Source: JAEELC01 sp963605425
GTDB taxonomy: Bacteria; Bacillota_I; Bacilli_A; Acholeplasmatales; Anaeroplasmataceae
Direction of reading: 5' to 3'
Length of the DNA: 64,000 nucleotides
Assembly: GCA_963605425.1 (NCBI GenBank)
Contig: CAVCUQ010000001.1
Coordinates: forward strand, 44,591 to 108,590
Positions 35,639-45,163 of this stretch are shown here, piece after piece (position 1 is the stretch's first letter; every line of letters starts with the position of its first letter). A program made the position numbers and the translations under genes. Under the pieces are notes generated by a model. That model had not been told where the DNA came from and did no database searches. It saw only the letters and a program-made list of their open reading frames with translations.

Positions 35639-37912
35639 TTAATTAATATCATATTTAGAAATAATATCGATTATATCTTCACCGTAGAATTCTATTTTTT
35701 CATCTTTGTTCTTATCAAATATATCTTTTAAAGCCTCAATAGATTGTGGTTTTAATTCAACCATCTTATCTAATTCAGCATTAGTAAACACTAAATATGG
35801 TTTAATATGTTTTTCTTTATATTTAGCTGTTCTATATTCTTTTAATTCATCAAATAACTTATTTACACTTTGAGGTTCATCACAATGGTTAGAACAATAT
35901 AATGTACCATCTTTACCTTTTAACATCATAGCTCCGCACTTAGGACAGACCTCATTTGTAGGCATGTCTGAGAAAACTGCTTTACATTTTGGGAAACAAG
36001 AACAAGCGTAGAAAACATTGCCTTTGTTTTTACCTCTTGTAGCTACTCTTTCAACAAGTGTACCAGTTTTACATACAGGACATAATACATGAGTGTCTAC
36101 CACTTCTTTCTTTTCTTCTTGCTTTATATATTTACAAGCTGGGAAGTTAGAACAAGCTATGAAGGCTTCTCCTCTTTTATTATGTCTTTCACAAAGTTGG
36201 CTACCACATAGAGGGCAATATTCATCGACAAACTTAGGTCCAACCTTTTCCATATGTTCTTTAGCATAATTAAAGACATCAATAAAGGAATTATAGAATG
36301 CATTTAATTCATCTAATTCTTTTCTTTCACCTTGAGCAATTAAATCTAGATGAGTTTCCATATCAGCTGTATATTTTACATTAAATATACTTGAAAAATT
36401 CTTATCTAAAGCTTCTGTTGTAATAATTCCTTGTTCAGTTGGAATTAGTTTCTTTTCACTAACAGTAACATATTTTCTTAATTTTAAAGTAGATAAAGTT
36501 TGAGCATAAGTTGAAGGACGACCGATACCAAGTTCTTCCATGTCTCTAATTAAAGTAGCTTCAGTATATCTAGACTTTGGTTTGGTAAATAATTCTTTAA
36601 TATTTACATCAAATCCTGTTAGATTATCTCCTAAATTAAAGCTAGGGATAGTTTTGTCATCTTCTTTTTTGTAATAAACATCAGCCGTTAAGAAACCATC
36701 AAACTTATTCGTTGTATATGTTACTTTCCAAATAGTATCATTATTTTTAAATGTTACATTAAGTTGATCATCTATAGCATTAGACATTAGTGAGCAAATA
36801 GTTCTAGTATATATTAATTGATATAACTTATATTCATCACTAGTCAAATACTTTTTTATGCTTGCTGGTGTTCTAGTAATATCAGTGACACGGATAGCTT
36901 CGTGAGCATCTTGAGCAAGTTTTTGTTCTTTAGTATGCATGAAGCCTAAATATTCTTTTCCATAGTTACTAGCTATATAAGATTTAGCACACTTTACAAA
37001 TTCATCAGCTAATCTTGTTGAGTCTGTACGCATATATGTAATAAGACCAGTAGTAATATTTCCAAGTGTCTTACCTTCATATAAACCTTGAGCAAGACTC
37101 ATTGTCTTAGTAGCTGTAAAGTTTAACTTGTTAGAAGCGTCTTGTTGCATAGTTGAAGTAGTATAAGCTGGTTTTGATGCTCTCTTAACTTCTTTTTTAG
37201 TTATATCTGAGACCGTAAATGTATTAGATAAAGAATTCTTAATTTCTTCAGCTAAAGCTTTATCAACAATTGTATCTTTATTTCCTTTATAAGATACAAA
37301 CTTTAAAACTAAACTATCATTCTTAGCTTCAAGTTCATAGTAAGGGGTAGATACAAAGGCATTAATTTCTTTTTCTAAGTCAACAATAAGTTTAAGAGCT
37401 ACAGATTGAACTCTACCTGCAGATTGGCTCTTAATTTTACTTCTTAATAAACTAGAAACCTTAAAACCAATAATTCTATCGATAATTCTTCTTGTTTCTT
37501 GGCTACTTACTAAATTCATGTCTATATCACGCAAATTATTAAATGCTTTTAAAACACTATCTTTAGTGATTTCATGAAATTCAACTCTTTGATAAGTTCC
37601 ATCTTTAAGACCTAAAGTGTCCTTTAAATGAAAACTTATAGCTTCCCCTTCTCTATCAGGGTCTGTTGCAAGAAACACTTTTTTGTTTTTTGAAAGTTTC
37701 TTTAATTCTTTAACTAATTTTTCTTTTCCTTCTATAATAACATAATCAGGTTTAAAATTATTTTCAATATCAATACCAAGTCCGCCTTTACCTCTATTAG
37801 ATAAATCTCTAATATGACCGACACTGGCGATAACCTTATAATTAGAACCTAAATATGATTCAATTGTATGAGCTTTTGATGGAGATTCGACTATTACTAA
37901 ATTTTCTTCCAT
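35639..37912 (-). CDS. topA: DNA topoisomerase I
   Basis: 757 aa, type IA. The Toprim domain begins NLVIVESPSKAHTIE and has DPDREGEAI (84-92). Active-site Tyr293 is in ITYMRTDSTR, and three C-terminal Cys4 zinc ribbons (CPLCGSQLC, CPVCKTGTL, CPKCGAMML; about 565-680) follow. It relaxes negative supercoils. Own promoter and terminator; follows rnhB and rbgA as in many Firmicutes. Confidence 0.97.
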   Translation of the reverse strand: MEENLVIVESPSKAHTIESYLGSNYKVIASVGHIRDLSNRGKGGLGIDIENNFKPDYVIIEGKEKLVKELKKLSKNKKVFLATDPDREGEAISFHLKDTLGLKDGTYQRVEFHEITKDSVLKAFNNLRDIDMNLVSSQETRRIIDRIIGFKVSSLLRSKIKSQSAGRVQSVALKLIVDLEKEINAFVSTPYYELEAKNDSLVLKFVSYKGNKDTIVDKALAEEIKNSLSNTFTVSDITKKEVKRASKPAYTTSTMQQDASNKLNFTATKTMSLAQGLYEGKTLGNITTGLITYMRTDSTRLADEFVKCAKSYIASNYGKEYLGFMHTKEQKLAQDAHEAIRVTDITRTPASIKKYLTSDEYKLYQLIYTRTICSLMSNAIDDQLNVTFKNNDTIWKVTYTTNKFDGFLTADVYYKKEDDKTIPSFNLGDNLTGFDVNIKELFTKPKSRYTEATLIRDMEELGIGRPSTYAQTLSTLKLRKYVTVSEKKLIPTEQGIITTEALDKNFSSIFNVKYTADMETHLDLIAQGERKELDELNAFYNSFIDVFNYAKEHMEKVGPKFVDEYCPLCGSQLCERHNKRGEAFIACSNFPACKYIKQEEKKEVVDTHVLCPVCKTGTLVERVATRGKNKGNVFYACSCFPKCKAVFSDMPTNEVCPKCGAMMLKGKDGTLYCSNHCDEPQSVNKLFDELKEYRTAKYKEKHIKPYLVFTNAELDKMVELKPQSIEALKDIFDKNKDEKIEFYGEDIIDIISKYDIN

Positions 37913-37935
37913 ATAATACCTCCAAATTCATATAA

Positions 37936-37964
37936 ACTATAAAACAAACATAATTTAAAGTCAA
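37936..37964 (-). promoter_or_regulatory. Promoter of topA
   Basis: Minus strand -35 TTGACT (37964-37959), 17-nt spacer, -10 TATAGT (37941-37936). The -35 box abuts the T-run of the upstream terminator. Confidence 0.7.
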
Positions 37965-37994
37965 GAAAAAATATAGGCCATAAAGTGCCTATAT
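37964..37994 (-). terminator. Terminator of the ftsK-rnhB operon
   Basis: ATATAGGC and GCCTATAT (37971-37994) pair perfectly around an 8-nt loop; on the minus strand TTTTTTC follows. Confidence 0.85.
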
Positions 37995-38009
37995 TATATA
38001 TAATATAGA

Positions 38010-38675
38010 TTATTTTTTCTCTTCAGTAAAATTGAATGTAAGCTGCTTGTTATAGCATTTAGCTACTGGTGAAAAGCTCTTTCTATGTATTTCGCAAGGT
38101 CCATATTGTTCTAAGGCTTTTAGATGTTCTTTAGTGCAATATCCCTTATGACGAGCAAAGCCATAATTAGGATATTTAAAGTCCATCTTTTCCATGAAAT
38201 GGTCTCTTGTAACCTTAGCTACTATACTAGCTGCACCGATTGAAGCAGAAAGGGCATCTCCATGAATAATTGAAGTATGCTCTATTTCAAGTTCACGTAA
38301 AGGCATTGCATCTATCAAAACATGATCCGGTTTAATTTCAAGTTTAGAAATAGCCTCAAGCATTCCTTGTTTAGTAGCCTCATAGATATTAATTTTATCA
38401 ATTACATCTTCATATACATAAGTTATAGAAACAGCTAAGGCTTCTTTCATAATAACTTTATATAATTCTTCTCTCTTCTTTTCACTAAGTTTCTTAGAAT
38501 CATTTATACCCTTTATTCTCTTATTTTGAGGAAGTATTACCGCAGCTACAACAACAGGTCCAGCAAGAGGTCCTCTTCCGACCTCATCAACCCCTGCAAC
38601 ATGCTTGTAACCCTTATCCTCAAGTTCCTCTTCAAAGGCATATAAATTAGTTGTGTTCTTCTGTTGCATCTTCAA
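38010..38675 (-). CDS. rnhB: Ribonuclease HII
   Basis: 221 aa. The catalytic signature VAGVDEVGRGPLAGPVVVAAV gives the first carboxylates (DE), with further acidic residues in DALSASIGAASIVAKV. It removes ribonucleotides and RNA-DNA hybrids. The TTG at 38675 has GGAG about 8 nt upstream; an ATG two codons later is an alternative. Overlaps rbgA by 29 bp, the usual rbgA-rnhB pair. Confidence 0.95.
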   Translation of the reverse strand: MKMQQKNTTNLYAFEEELEDKGYKHVAGVDEVGRGPLAGPVVVAAVILPQNKRIKGINDSKKLSEKKREELYKVIMKEALAVSITYVYEDVIDKINIYEATKQGMLEAISKLEIKPDHVLIDAMPLRELEIEHTSIIHGDALSASIGAASIVAKVTRDHFMEKMDFKYPNYGFARHKGYCTKEHLKALEQYGPCEIHRKSFSPVAKCYNKQLTFNFTEEKK

Positions 38676-39513
38676 AACTCAAAGCTCCTAATTTGTTACT
38701 TCTAATATCATTTAGTACATAAACAATAGTTCTTTCATAATCTATTCTCGCACCCTTAGATATGAAGCCTCTCTTTTTAGCTATACTTTCAATTAAATGA
38801 ATACCATCATCTGAGGTATCAAGTTCTTCTAGAGAATATCTATCCTTTAATTTATTAGGATATTTTTCTGCTATATAAGTAAGTGCATAAACACACATCT
38901 TATATCTATCGACAATTTCATCCTTAATTCCTTGACAAATAGATAATTTAATACCAACTTCCTCACTTTCAAACTTAGGCCATAAGATACCTGGAGTGTC
39001 TAAAATTTGAAGATCATCACTTGCTTTAAACCATGTTAAGTGTTTTGTAACACCTGGTTTATCGCCAACAACTGAAACCTTTTTGCCAGTCATCTTATTA
39101 ATAAATGTTGATTTACCTACATTAGGAATACCAACTATAGTTGCACGAAGAGTTTTATTAACTAGTCCTTTTTCTTCATATTTTTCGAGTTTTTCTTTTA
39201 ATATAGTCTTAATTAAAGGTATTATTTTATTCATATTAAGACCAGTCATACAATCTATATCTAGTACATAAGTATTTTCGCTTGTAAGTTTATCAATCCA
39301 ACCACGAGTTACTTTTTTATCAGCTAAATCTGACTTATTTAATAATATTAATCTTTTCTTTTCTTTAATTAATGTATCAATAACCGGATTACTTGATGAA
39401 TAAGGGATACGAGCATCTCTAAGCTCAATAACTATATCAACTAAAGGTAATACTTGTTGTAATTCTCTTTGAGCCTTCACCATGTGACCTGGATACCATT
39501 GAAATTGTGCCAT
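38647..39513 (-). CDS. rbgA: Ribosome biogenesis GTPase RbgA (YlqF)
   Basis: 288 aa, circularly permuted GTPase: NKSDL (G4) precedes GIPNVGKST (G1) and DTPGI (G3). N-terminal QWYPGHMVKAQRELQ is the family hallmark; the C-terminal helical ANTAR-like domain follows. It acts in late 50S assembly. Placed between signal peptidase I and rnhB as in Bacillus. Confidence 0.96.
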   Translation of the reverse strand: MAQFQWYPGHMVKAQRELQQVLPLVDIVIELRDARIPYSSSNPVIDTLIKEKKRLILLNKSDLADKKVTRGWIDKLTSENTYVLDIDCMTGLNMNKIIPLIKTILKEKLEKYEEKGLVNKTLRATIVGIPNVGKSTFINKMTGKKVSVVGDKPGVTKHLTWFKASDDLQILDTPGILWPKFESEEVGIKLSICQGIKDEIVDRYKMCVYALTYIAEKYPNKLKDRYSLEELDTSDDGIHLIESIAKKRGFISKGARIDYERTIVYVLNDIRSNKLGALSFEDATEEHN

Positions 39514-39526
39514 ATTATTCTCCTTT

Positions 39527-40372
39527 CTAGTATTTAATATCTTTATTTATAATTCCAAAACCTTTAGATAATGAAAAATATCTAAAATAAACCTTACCTA
39601 TTATATCACTATTATGAATTAATCCAATAGAGCGTGAATCTTTAGAGTTTTTTCTGTTATCTCCTAGAACTACACTATATCCTAAAGGTATGGTTTGAGT
39701 TTCTTTTTCATAATCTAAATAACAAGTTGATGTATATATATCGGTTAATAGAATTTTATATTCTAAATAACTAATATTAGATTCAATTAATTCTCCTGCA
39801 ATATATAAATCTCCTAAACTAGATCCTTTTGAAACAAAACTAATCTCATCTGTCTCAGTACCTACAACTCTTTTTACATAATATGTTTCATCTAAATTAG
39901 TATAATGCTCATTAACATCAACAATTACGATATCATCTTTTTTAGCTTTATAAAATAAAGTTGAGACAAATACTTTATCATTATTTGCTAGTGTATTATT
40001 CATAGATGATCCTGAAATCGTAGTTGGGCAAGTTAAATAAATAAATACAAATAATAATACACTTAAAGTAAATGATAGAAATTCAGAATAATCTAATGTT
40101 TTATATAAATATTTATCATTATTCTTAAAGATTTGTTTATATTTATTAACTATTAAAAGTATAATTAATAAAACATCAAGACAAATAAAGATTAAAAGAA
40201 AGATATTAAAATACTTTTTCGAAATAAATCCAAGTTTAGAGGAAACAGAAGCTTGGGCATTATTTAATATTAGTATAATAAATAATGTTATAAGAATAAG
40301 TATTCCTTTAATAATAAATTTTTTATATTTTATTTCCTTGTCGTCTTTATTTGAACTTGTATTTTCTTCCAT
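39527..40372 (-). CDS. lepB: Signal peptidase I with three N-terminal membrane helices
   Basis: 281 aa. Catalytic Ser123 (SGSSMNN) and Lys167 (YYVKRVVG), with the later box GDNRKNSKDSR. Unlike the one-helix SipS type, hydrophobic stretches at about 17-38, 55-77 and 98-114 suggest three membrane passes before the catalytic domain. It cleaves signal peptides of secreted proteins such as the C39-like peptidase here. Starts 3 bp after the double gamma-domain gene. Confidence 0.93.
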   Translation of the reverse strand: MEENTSSNKDDKEIKYKKFIIKGILILITLFIILILNNAQASVSSKLGFISKKYFNIFLLIFICLDVLLIILLIVNKYKQIFKNNDKYLYKTLDYSEFLSFTLSVLLFVFIYLTCPTTISGSSMNNTLANNDKVFVSTLFYKAKKDDIVIVDVNEHYTNLDETYYVKRVVGTETDEISFVSKGSSLGDLYIAGELIESNISYLEYKILLTDIYTSTCYLDYEKETQTIPLGYSVVLGDNRKNSKDSRSIGLIHNSDIIGKVYFRYFSLSKGFGIINKDIKY

Positions 40373-40375
40373 TAA

Positions 40376-40912
40376 TTATTCCTCTTTTCTAAACATATCA
40401 TTTAATTTGTTTAAATCTATTAAGACATTACGTTTATTGCCAGTTCTTTTAGATACTACACCAAGTTCTTCTAATTTATTTACAATAGATATAGTTCTGT
40501 TAAATCCTAAATTAAATTCTTGTTGAATTTTTTTAGTTGAACATTCTTCCTCTTTGATACAGAATTTAGCTACTGAATAGACAGTATTAGAATCTTCATC
40601 GCACAAAGTTGTTACAATAATTTCTTGACTTTCTTCTTTTAATTGAGCATCACTTTTAAATAAATAATTTAATTTGTTTAAATCTATCAAGACATTACGT
40701 TTATTGTCTATTCTTTTAGATACCACACCAAGTTCTTCTAATTTATTTACAATAGATATAGCTCTATTAAATCCTAAACTAAATTCTTGTTGAATTTTAT
40801 TAGTAGAACATTCTTCCTCTTCAATACAAAATTTGGCTACTTGGCAAATTATATTTGTATCCTCATCTGTTAAAGTTAAACCGAATAAAGTTTGGTTTTT
40901 ACTTTCGTACAT
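40376..40912 (-). CDS. Protein made of two FtsK gamma (DNA-binding) domains
   Basis: 178 aa consisting of two copies of the FtsK gamma winged-helix domain (about 16-85 and 105-174) and short linkers. Each copy has DED, VAKFCI, GFNRAISIV or GFNRTISIV, and LEELGVVSKR. The copies differ at about 13 of 70 positions, and the second differs at about 21 of 70 from the gamma domain ending FtsK (residues 701-770), all counted by eye. Linkers also match (LKEESQ with LKESNE), so the gene looks like a tandem duplication of the ftsK 3' end. Asn and Arg of the recognition helix are kept, so it may bind the translocase-orienting DNA motifs without a motor. It starts 3 bp after ftsK. I know of no described homologue. 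Confidence 0.85.
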   Translation of the reverse strand: MYESKNQTLFGLTLTDEDTNIICQVAKFCIEEEECSTNKIQQEFSLGFNRAISIVNKLEELGVVSKRIDNKRNVLIDLNKLNYLFKSDAQLKEESQEIIVTTLCDEDSNTVYSVAKFCIKEEECSTKKIQQEFNLGFNRTISIVNKLEELGVVSKRTGNKRNVLIDLNKLNDMFRKEE

Positions 40913-41140
40913 TAATTATTCCTCTCTCTCAAATAAATCATTTAATTGAGTTAAATTCATTAATATATTACGTTTATTACCAATTCTTCCAGATACAACG
41001 CCAAGTTCTTCTAATTTGTTTACAATAGCTTGAGCTCTATTGAAACCAAATGGGAATTCTTGACAAATCTTATTAATTGAACATCCTTGTTCTTCAATAC
41101 AGAATTTAGCTACTGAATAGATAGTATTAGGATCTTCATC
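40391..41140 (-). repeat. Three tandem gamma-domain coding repeats of about 270 bp
   Basis: Copies at 40391-40600, 40658-40867 and 40937-41140 (the last inside ftsK) are spaced 267 and 273 bp. Long DNA stretches such as CCAAGTTCTTCTAATTT are shared by all three. High DNA-level identity means recent duplication or gene conversion. Confidence 0.9.
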
Positions 41141-43240
41141 TGTTGAGGTTACTCCAGCAAATGTTTGACCTTCATTTGATTCTTTTAAATCTTGTAATGT
41201 TAATTGATAATCAGGCATTGCCTCATCAGTTATAAAGTCTACAATACTTTCAAGTTCTGCATCAGGTATATAAGAACCTTGAACACGACGAGAAATATCA
41301 CTTTCCTTAAAAATCATATCACCGTTACCAAGTAAGGCTTCAGCTCCTGTTTCATTAAGGATGATTTGAGAGTTAACTTGACCTGAAACTCTAAATGCTA
41401 AACGAGTACCAATGTTAGCTTTGATTGTACCTTTAATTGTATCTTTATCAGGACGTTGAGTAGCACAAATAAGGTGAATACCTGCTGCACGAGCCTTTTG
41501 AACGATACTTTGAATAGCTTCTTCTACTTCTTGACCTACTTCAAGCATCAATTCTGCAAGTTCGTCGATAAAAATTACGATATAACACATCTTTTGAATA
41601 GTAGGGTCTTCTTTAGCTTTTTCATTATAACTTGCAATATCTCTCTTACCTGAAGATGCAAATAGAGTATATCTTCTATTCATTTCATCAACTGCCCACT
41701 TTAATGCATTAGCTGCCATCTTCATATCTTGAATTACTGGGATAGCCATATGTGGCAATTTATCATACATAGAAAGTTCTACATACTTTGGGTCAATCAT
41801 AATGAATTTTAAATCATTAGGTTTATTTTTAAGAATTAATGATGCAATAATAGTGTTAATACATACTGATTTACCTGAACCAGTACCTCCGGCTACAAGA
41901 CCATGAGGCCATTTAGCTATATTTGATTGAATAATATTACCATCAATATCTTTACCAAGAGGAACATTTAAAGGTTTATTATCATTAAGAATTTCTTCAG
42001 ACATGATATCACCAAATAGAACTGTTCTTCTCTTAGGGTTAGGTACTTCAATACCAATTGTTGTTTTACCTGGAATAGGAGCTTGAATACGAATAGACAT
42101 AACTCCAAGACTCATTTGTAGGTTGTTTTGAATGTTTAAAATCTTATTAACATTAACACCAGGTTTTAAACTAACCTCATAACGAGTAAATGTAGGACCG
42201 CATACAGCGTGAGTTACTTCACCTTCAACTTGGAATCCTGCTAAAGTTTCATTTATTATTTGTTTCTTCTCATCAAGCCATTCAGGAGTTTCTTCAGCCT
42301 CATCGTTACTCTTACTTAAAAGAGATAGAGGTGGTAATTGATAGTCTTTATATTTATCAATCATTAATGAAGGTTTTACATCACTAATCTCTTCATAAGA
42401 AGGCATTTCTTCATATGAAACATTAGTCTCCTCATTTAAATCATCATTAGACTCTTCTGATTCGGTAAAATAATTATTAACCTCTTCTTTAACTTCTGGC
42501 TTAATTTCTTTTACAGTTTCAAAGTTGTTCTTAGGAGTTATAACAACCTTTTCTTCATTATTAACTTTTTTAAATTTAGGATCATCAAAAATAGAAGGTT
42601 CTTCACTCATATTATTTTTATCATTCTTTAAAACAACTGTAGACTTTACTTTCGCATCCTTAATAAAGTAATCAGGCATAGAATTAGATAAATCTTTAAT
42701 TTCTTCATCAGAGAATTTTCTAAATATATCGCTAGAATCATCTTCGCCAAAACTAAATGATTTTTCTTCTAATTTAGGTTCTTGAGGAGTCTCTTCTTTG
42801 GTTTCTTCATTAGTTACTTCCTCAGATACAAAGTTATAAGTAGGTAATTCTTCCTTTTTCTCTACCTTAACTTCTTCAGGCTTTTTATTTATATTAAATT
42901 TAGAACCATAAATCTTGTTTGCGTCATCAAGAGTGATTTGATCAAATTCAGGATATAATGTGCCGTGTTTTGCAAGCATTTCTTCGTCTTTAATTTTTTT
43001 ATCTTCTTCATTTCTAAAACTATCATATTTTCTGTCAGTATCACCCATGGCTTTAGAAGCGTCATCATAAGCGACTTCATCCTTTTGACCTGTACCGAAA
43101 ATAGCAGATACGAATTTAGAAGGTTCAAATACTTGTTTTTTAATATTTACACCCTTATAAGGAGAAACTATTTGCGGTATTACAAAGTCTTCAATTTTCA
43201 TTTCTTCATATACTTCATTATTCTTTTTACGCATAATCAT
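40916..43240 (-). CDS. ftsK: DNA translocase FtsK/SpoIIIE lacking membrane helices
   Basis: 774 aa. Residues 1-300 are charged, acidic and low-complexity, with no hydrophobic helix, whereas FtsK/SpoIIIE normally starts with several. Then come the alpha/beta motor with Walker A GGTGSGKS (451-458), Walker B FIDE (557-560), a Gln-Arg-Pro motif ATQRPDKDTIKG, and the gamma domain (701-770). It pumps chromosomal DNA at the septum in a direction set by gamma-domain recognition sequences. ATGA overlap with the upstream one-TM protein, which could supply the membrane anchor. Confidence 0.93.
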   Translation of the reverse strand: MIMRKKNNEVYEEMKIEDFVIPQIVSPYKGVNIKKQVFEPSKFVSAIFGTGQKDEVAYDDASKAMGDTDRKYDSFRNEEDKKIKDEEMLAKHGTLYPEFDQITLDDANKIYGSKFNINKKPEEVKVEKKEELPTYNFVSEEVTNEETKEETPQEPKLEEKSFSFGEDDSSDIFRKFSDEEIKDLSNSMPDYFIKDAKVKSTVVLKNDKNNMSEEPSIFDDPKFKKVNNEEKVVITPKNNFETVKEIKPEVKEEVNNYFTESEESNDDLNEETNVSYEEMPSYEEISDVKPSLMIDKYKDYQLPPLSLLSKSNDEAEETPEWLDEKKQIINETLAGFQVEGEVTHAVCGPTFTRYEVSLKPGVNVNKILNIQNNLQMSLGVMSIRIQAPIPGKTTIGIEVPNPKRRTVLFGDIMSEEILNDNKPLNVPLGKDIDGNIIQSNIAKWPHGLVAGGTGSGKSVCINTIIASLILKNKPNDLKFIMIDPKYVELSMYDKLPHMAIPVIQDMKMAANALKWAVDEMNRRYTLFASSGKRDIASYNEKAKEDPTIQKMCYIVIFIDELAELMLEVGQEVEEAIQSIVQKARAAGIHLICATQRPDKDTIKGTIKANIGTRLAFRVSGQVNSQIILNETGAEALLGNGDMIFKESDISRRVQGSYIPDAELESIVDFITDEAMPDYQLTLQDLKESNEGQTFAGVTSTDEDPNTIYSVAKFCIEEQGCSINKICQEFPFGFNRAQAIVNKLEELGVVSGRIGNKRNILMNLTQLNDLFEREE

Positions 43241-44115
43241 TTATCCTTCTTTCTTTTAAAAATATTAAATATATTCTTAATGCCCTTTTTCTCTTGCTTT
43301 TTCTCTTCAGGATTAGGAGTATGTTCTAGTAACAACATATTTACTTCTTCCTCTTCTTCCTTAGAAGCTTTTAAAGCTGTATCTTTTAAATCTTCAATAA
43401 GTTCATCAGTTCCAGCATCAATTTCATCTTCCACATTATAAATAGATTTAGAGTAAATCTTATATGTTTCCTCACCAGCTACTGATATCATTACAACACA
43501 TAATTTTTTCATAATAATATTTATTGCTTTACTAGTAACAAACTTTCTAAACCAATAAACAGGATTAATAATATTTAGTGCATTTTTAGCTGCGTTAAAT
43601 GCATTCTTAATTTTATATTTCTTAGTAGCCTTTACAATATCATTTTCACTTATATTTTCCTTAACATCATATAAGCCCATAATAAATGAAATCTTAAACT
43701 TTCTTAAAATTCTAAGTCCCTTGTGATCAAGTAATTCATCAAGTCTTTTAGAAATATAATCAAACAACATAAATACTTCATCAATTGACAGTTCAAATAA
43801 AGGTCTTTTTGATTTAGGATAGAACTTATGAGCTATTTCATAAATCATTTTTTTAGATATATCAACTGCATAAGGTATATAAGGAGTATCTCCTCTAAGT
43901 TTATTATCTTTAAATTGTGTTTTTGCTTGTTCAATAAGTTCAAGAATTTCCTTTGAATCAACATCCTTAACTTGAGGCTTGAACACTTTTTTGTTCTTGT
44001 TCATAGTTGATAACACAAAGACTAAATACATCAATACTGCAATAATTAATCCTAGAACAATACCAAGTAAAAAACTTATTAAGATTGAAAAATTAAATTG
44101 AATTAATAAGCTCAT
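43237..44115 (-). CDS. Single-TM protein of unknown function, coupled to ftsK
   Basis: 292 aa. One N-terminal membrane helix (about 9-37, ILISFLLGIVLGLIIAVLMYLVFVL), then a helical cytoplasmic region. A second, weak hydrophobic patch (IIMKKLCVVMISVAGEE, about 199-215) is probably amphipathic. The end is Glu-rich, then Lys-rich. No family recognised. Its TGA stop overlaps the ftsK start (ATGA), so the two are made in step. It may tether the soluble FtsK to the membrane or septum; this rests on context only. Confidence 0.75.
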   Translation of the reverse strand: MSLLIQFNFSILISFLLGIVLGLIIAVLMYLVFVLSTMNKNKKVFKPQVKDVDSKEILELIEQAKTQFKDNKLRGDTPYIPYAVDISKKMIYEIAHKFYPKSKRPLFELSIDEVFMLFDYISKRLDELLDHKGLRILRKFKISFIMGLYDVKENISENDIVKATKKYKIKNAFNAAKNALNIINPVYWFRKFVTSKAINIIMKKLCVVMISVAGEETYKIYSKSIYNVEDEIDAGTDELIEDLKDTALKASKEEEEEVNMLLLEHTPNPEEKKQEKKGIKNIFNIFKRKKDK

Positions 44116-44282
44116 ATTTAAAGTACTCCATTATCATAATTATATAATAAAATGAGAAATTTAAAAAGAAATATTTTATCTTTATTCTATTTTGACACAT
44201 CTAATTATTTGTAAAATAAAATATTTATTCCATTTAATAATAAAATGTTTAAAAATAGATTTTAATTACTAATAATTATTGA

Positions 44283-44307
44283 TATAATACTTTAAAATAG
44301 AGAGAGG
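44283..44307 (+). promoter_or_regulatory. Extended -10 and ribosome binding site of the HAD gene
   Basis: Plus strand TATTGA-TATAAT (hexamer 44283-44288) with no clear -35, then AGAGAGG (44301-44307) 5 nt before the ATG. Confidence 0.4.
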
Positions 44308-44312
44308 TTTTT

Positions 44313-45128
44313 ATGTCAAAACTTATAGTACTAGATTTAGATGGCACTCTTTTAAATAACAAAGGTGAAGTGTCAGAATACTCAAAAAAATGTTTAAATA
44401 CTTATGAATCATTAGGACATATGGTTGTTCTTGCAAGTCAAAAAAATTATGGAGAGATGAATAGTCTTCACAAAAGTTTGAATCTTAAAAGTCCTATAAT
44501 TTGTGAAGGTGGTTCTGAATTATATTTTTATAATGATAAGTTAAAAGATATTGTAATGTCTATAGATATTAATACATTACAAGAAATATTTAGAGAAAAT
44601 ATAGATTATATTATTTCTGCCTTCTATCACTATAAAACCAACCTATTTATTCACAATCGTTTAGATATCTTAACTCCTCTTTATGGAATTAATTCTTCCA
44701 CTGTAATCCATACAAATAATTTTCTTGAAATGGACTTAATTTATCCTAATATGATTTTTATGGTTATCGATAAAGCTAAAGATGATATATTCCTTAAAAA
44801 TATGGAAAAATATAATGAATACATTGAACTTACAACTTTAGGTAAAGATCAAATGCATGCTTTATATTACATGAATATTAAAAATGTAAACAAAGCTTAT
44901 GCAACACTTGAATTAATGATGCATACAAACTATAAAATGGATGATTTAATTTGTGTAGGTGATAGTGCAAAGGATGTCGGTCTTTTAAAACTTCCTTGTA
45001 CTTCTTGTGCTATGGTTAATGGTGAAGATGAGGCTAAGGAAAAAGCTAAATACGTATCTGAATACGATAATAATCATGATGGATGTGTAAAGTTTGTCAA
45101 TAAAATCTTAAATCTAGAGATAAAATAA
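44313..45128 (+). CDS. Cof-type HAD phosphatase
   Basis: 271 aa HAD IIB protein. Motif I is VLDLDGTLLNNKGEVSE (nucleophile Asp8), a large cap domain follows (about 85-185), and motif IV is VGDSAKDVGLL. Cof-type enzymes dephosphorylate sugar phosphates, flavin or pyridoxal phosphates with broad specificity. One of only two plus-strand genes in the window; convergent with the MutS-like gene. Substrate unknown. Confidence 0.9.
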   Translation: MSKLIVLDLDGTLLNNKGEVSEYSKKCLNTYESLGHMVVLASQKNYGEMNSLHKSLNLKSPIICEGGSELYFYNDKLKDIVMSIDINTLQEIFRENIDYIISAFYHYKTNLFIHNRLDILTPLYGINSSTVIHTNNFLEMDLIYPNMIFMVIDKAKDDIFLKNMEKYNEYIELTTLGKDQMHALYYMNIKNVNKAYATLELMMHTNYKMDDLICVGDSAKDVGLLKLPCTSCAMVNGEDEAKEKAKYVSEYDNNHDGCVKFVNKILNLEIK

Positions 45129-45163
45129 GAGATAGTTTTTTAATCAAACTATCTCCTTTTTAA
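45129..45163. terminator. Terminator between the HAD and MutS-like genes
   Basis: GAGATAGTTT pairs with AAACTATCTC (45129-45155) and CTTTTTAATT follows on the plus strand. An A-run before the first arm makes it usable on the minus strand too. Confidence 0.85.

Noticed and set aside
42965..43441. 158-codon open frame on the plus strand opposite ftsK and its upstream gene
   Set aside because: Composition is Phe/Ser-rich antisense of acidic Lys/Glu coding sequence, with no ribosome site; the minus-strand genes overlap by ATGA and are well supported. The same applies to the other plus-strand frames lying opposite minus-strand genes.
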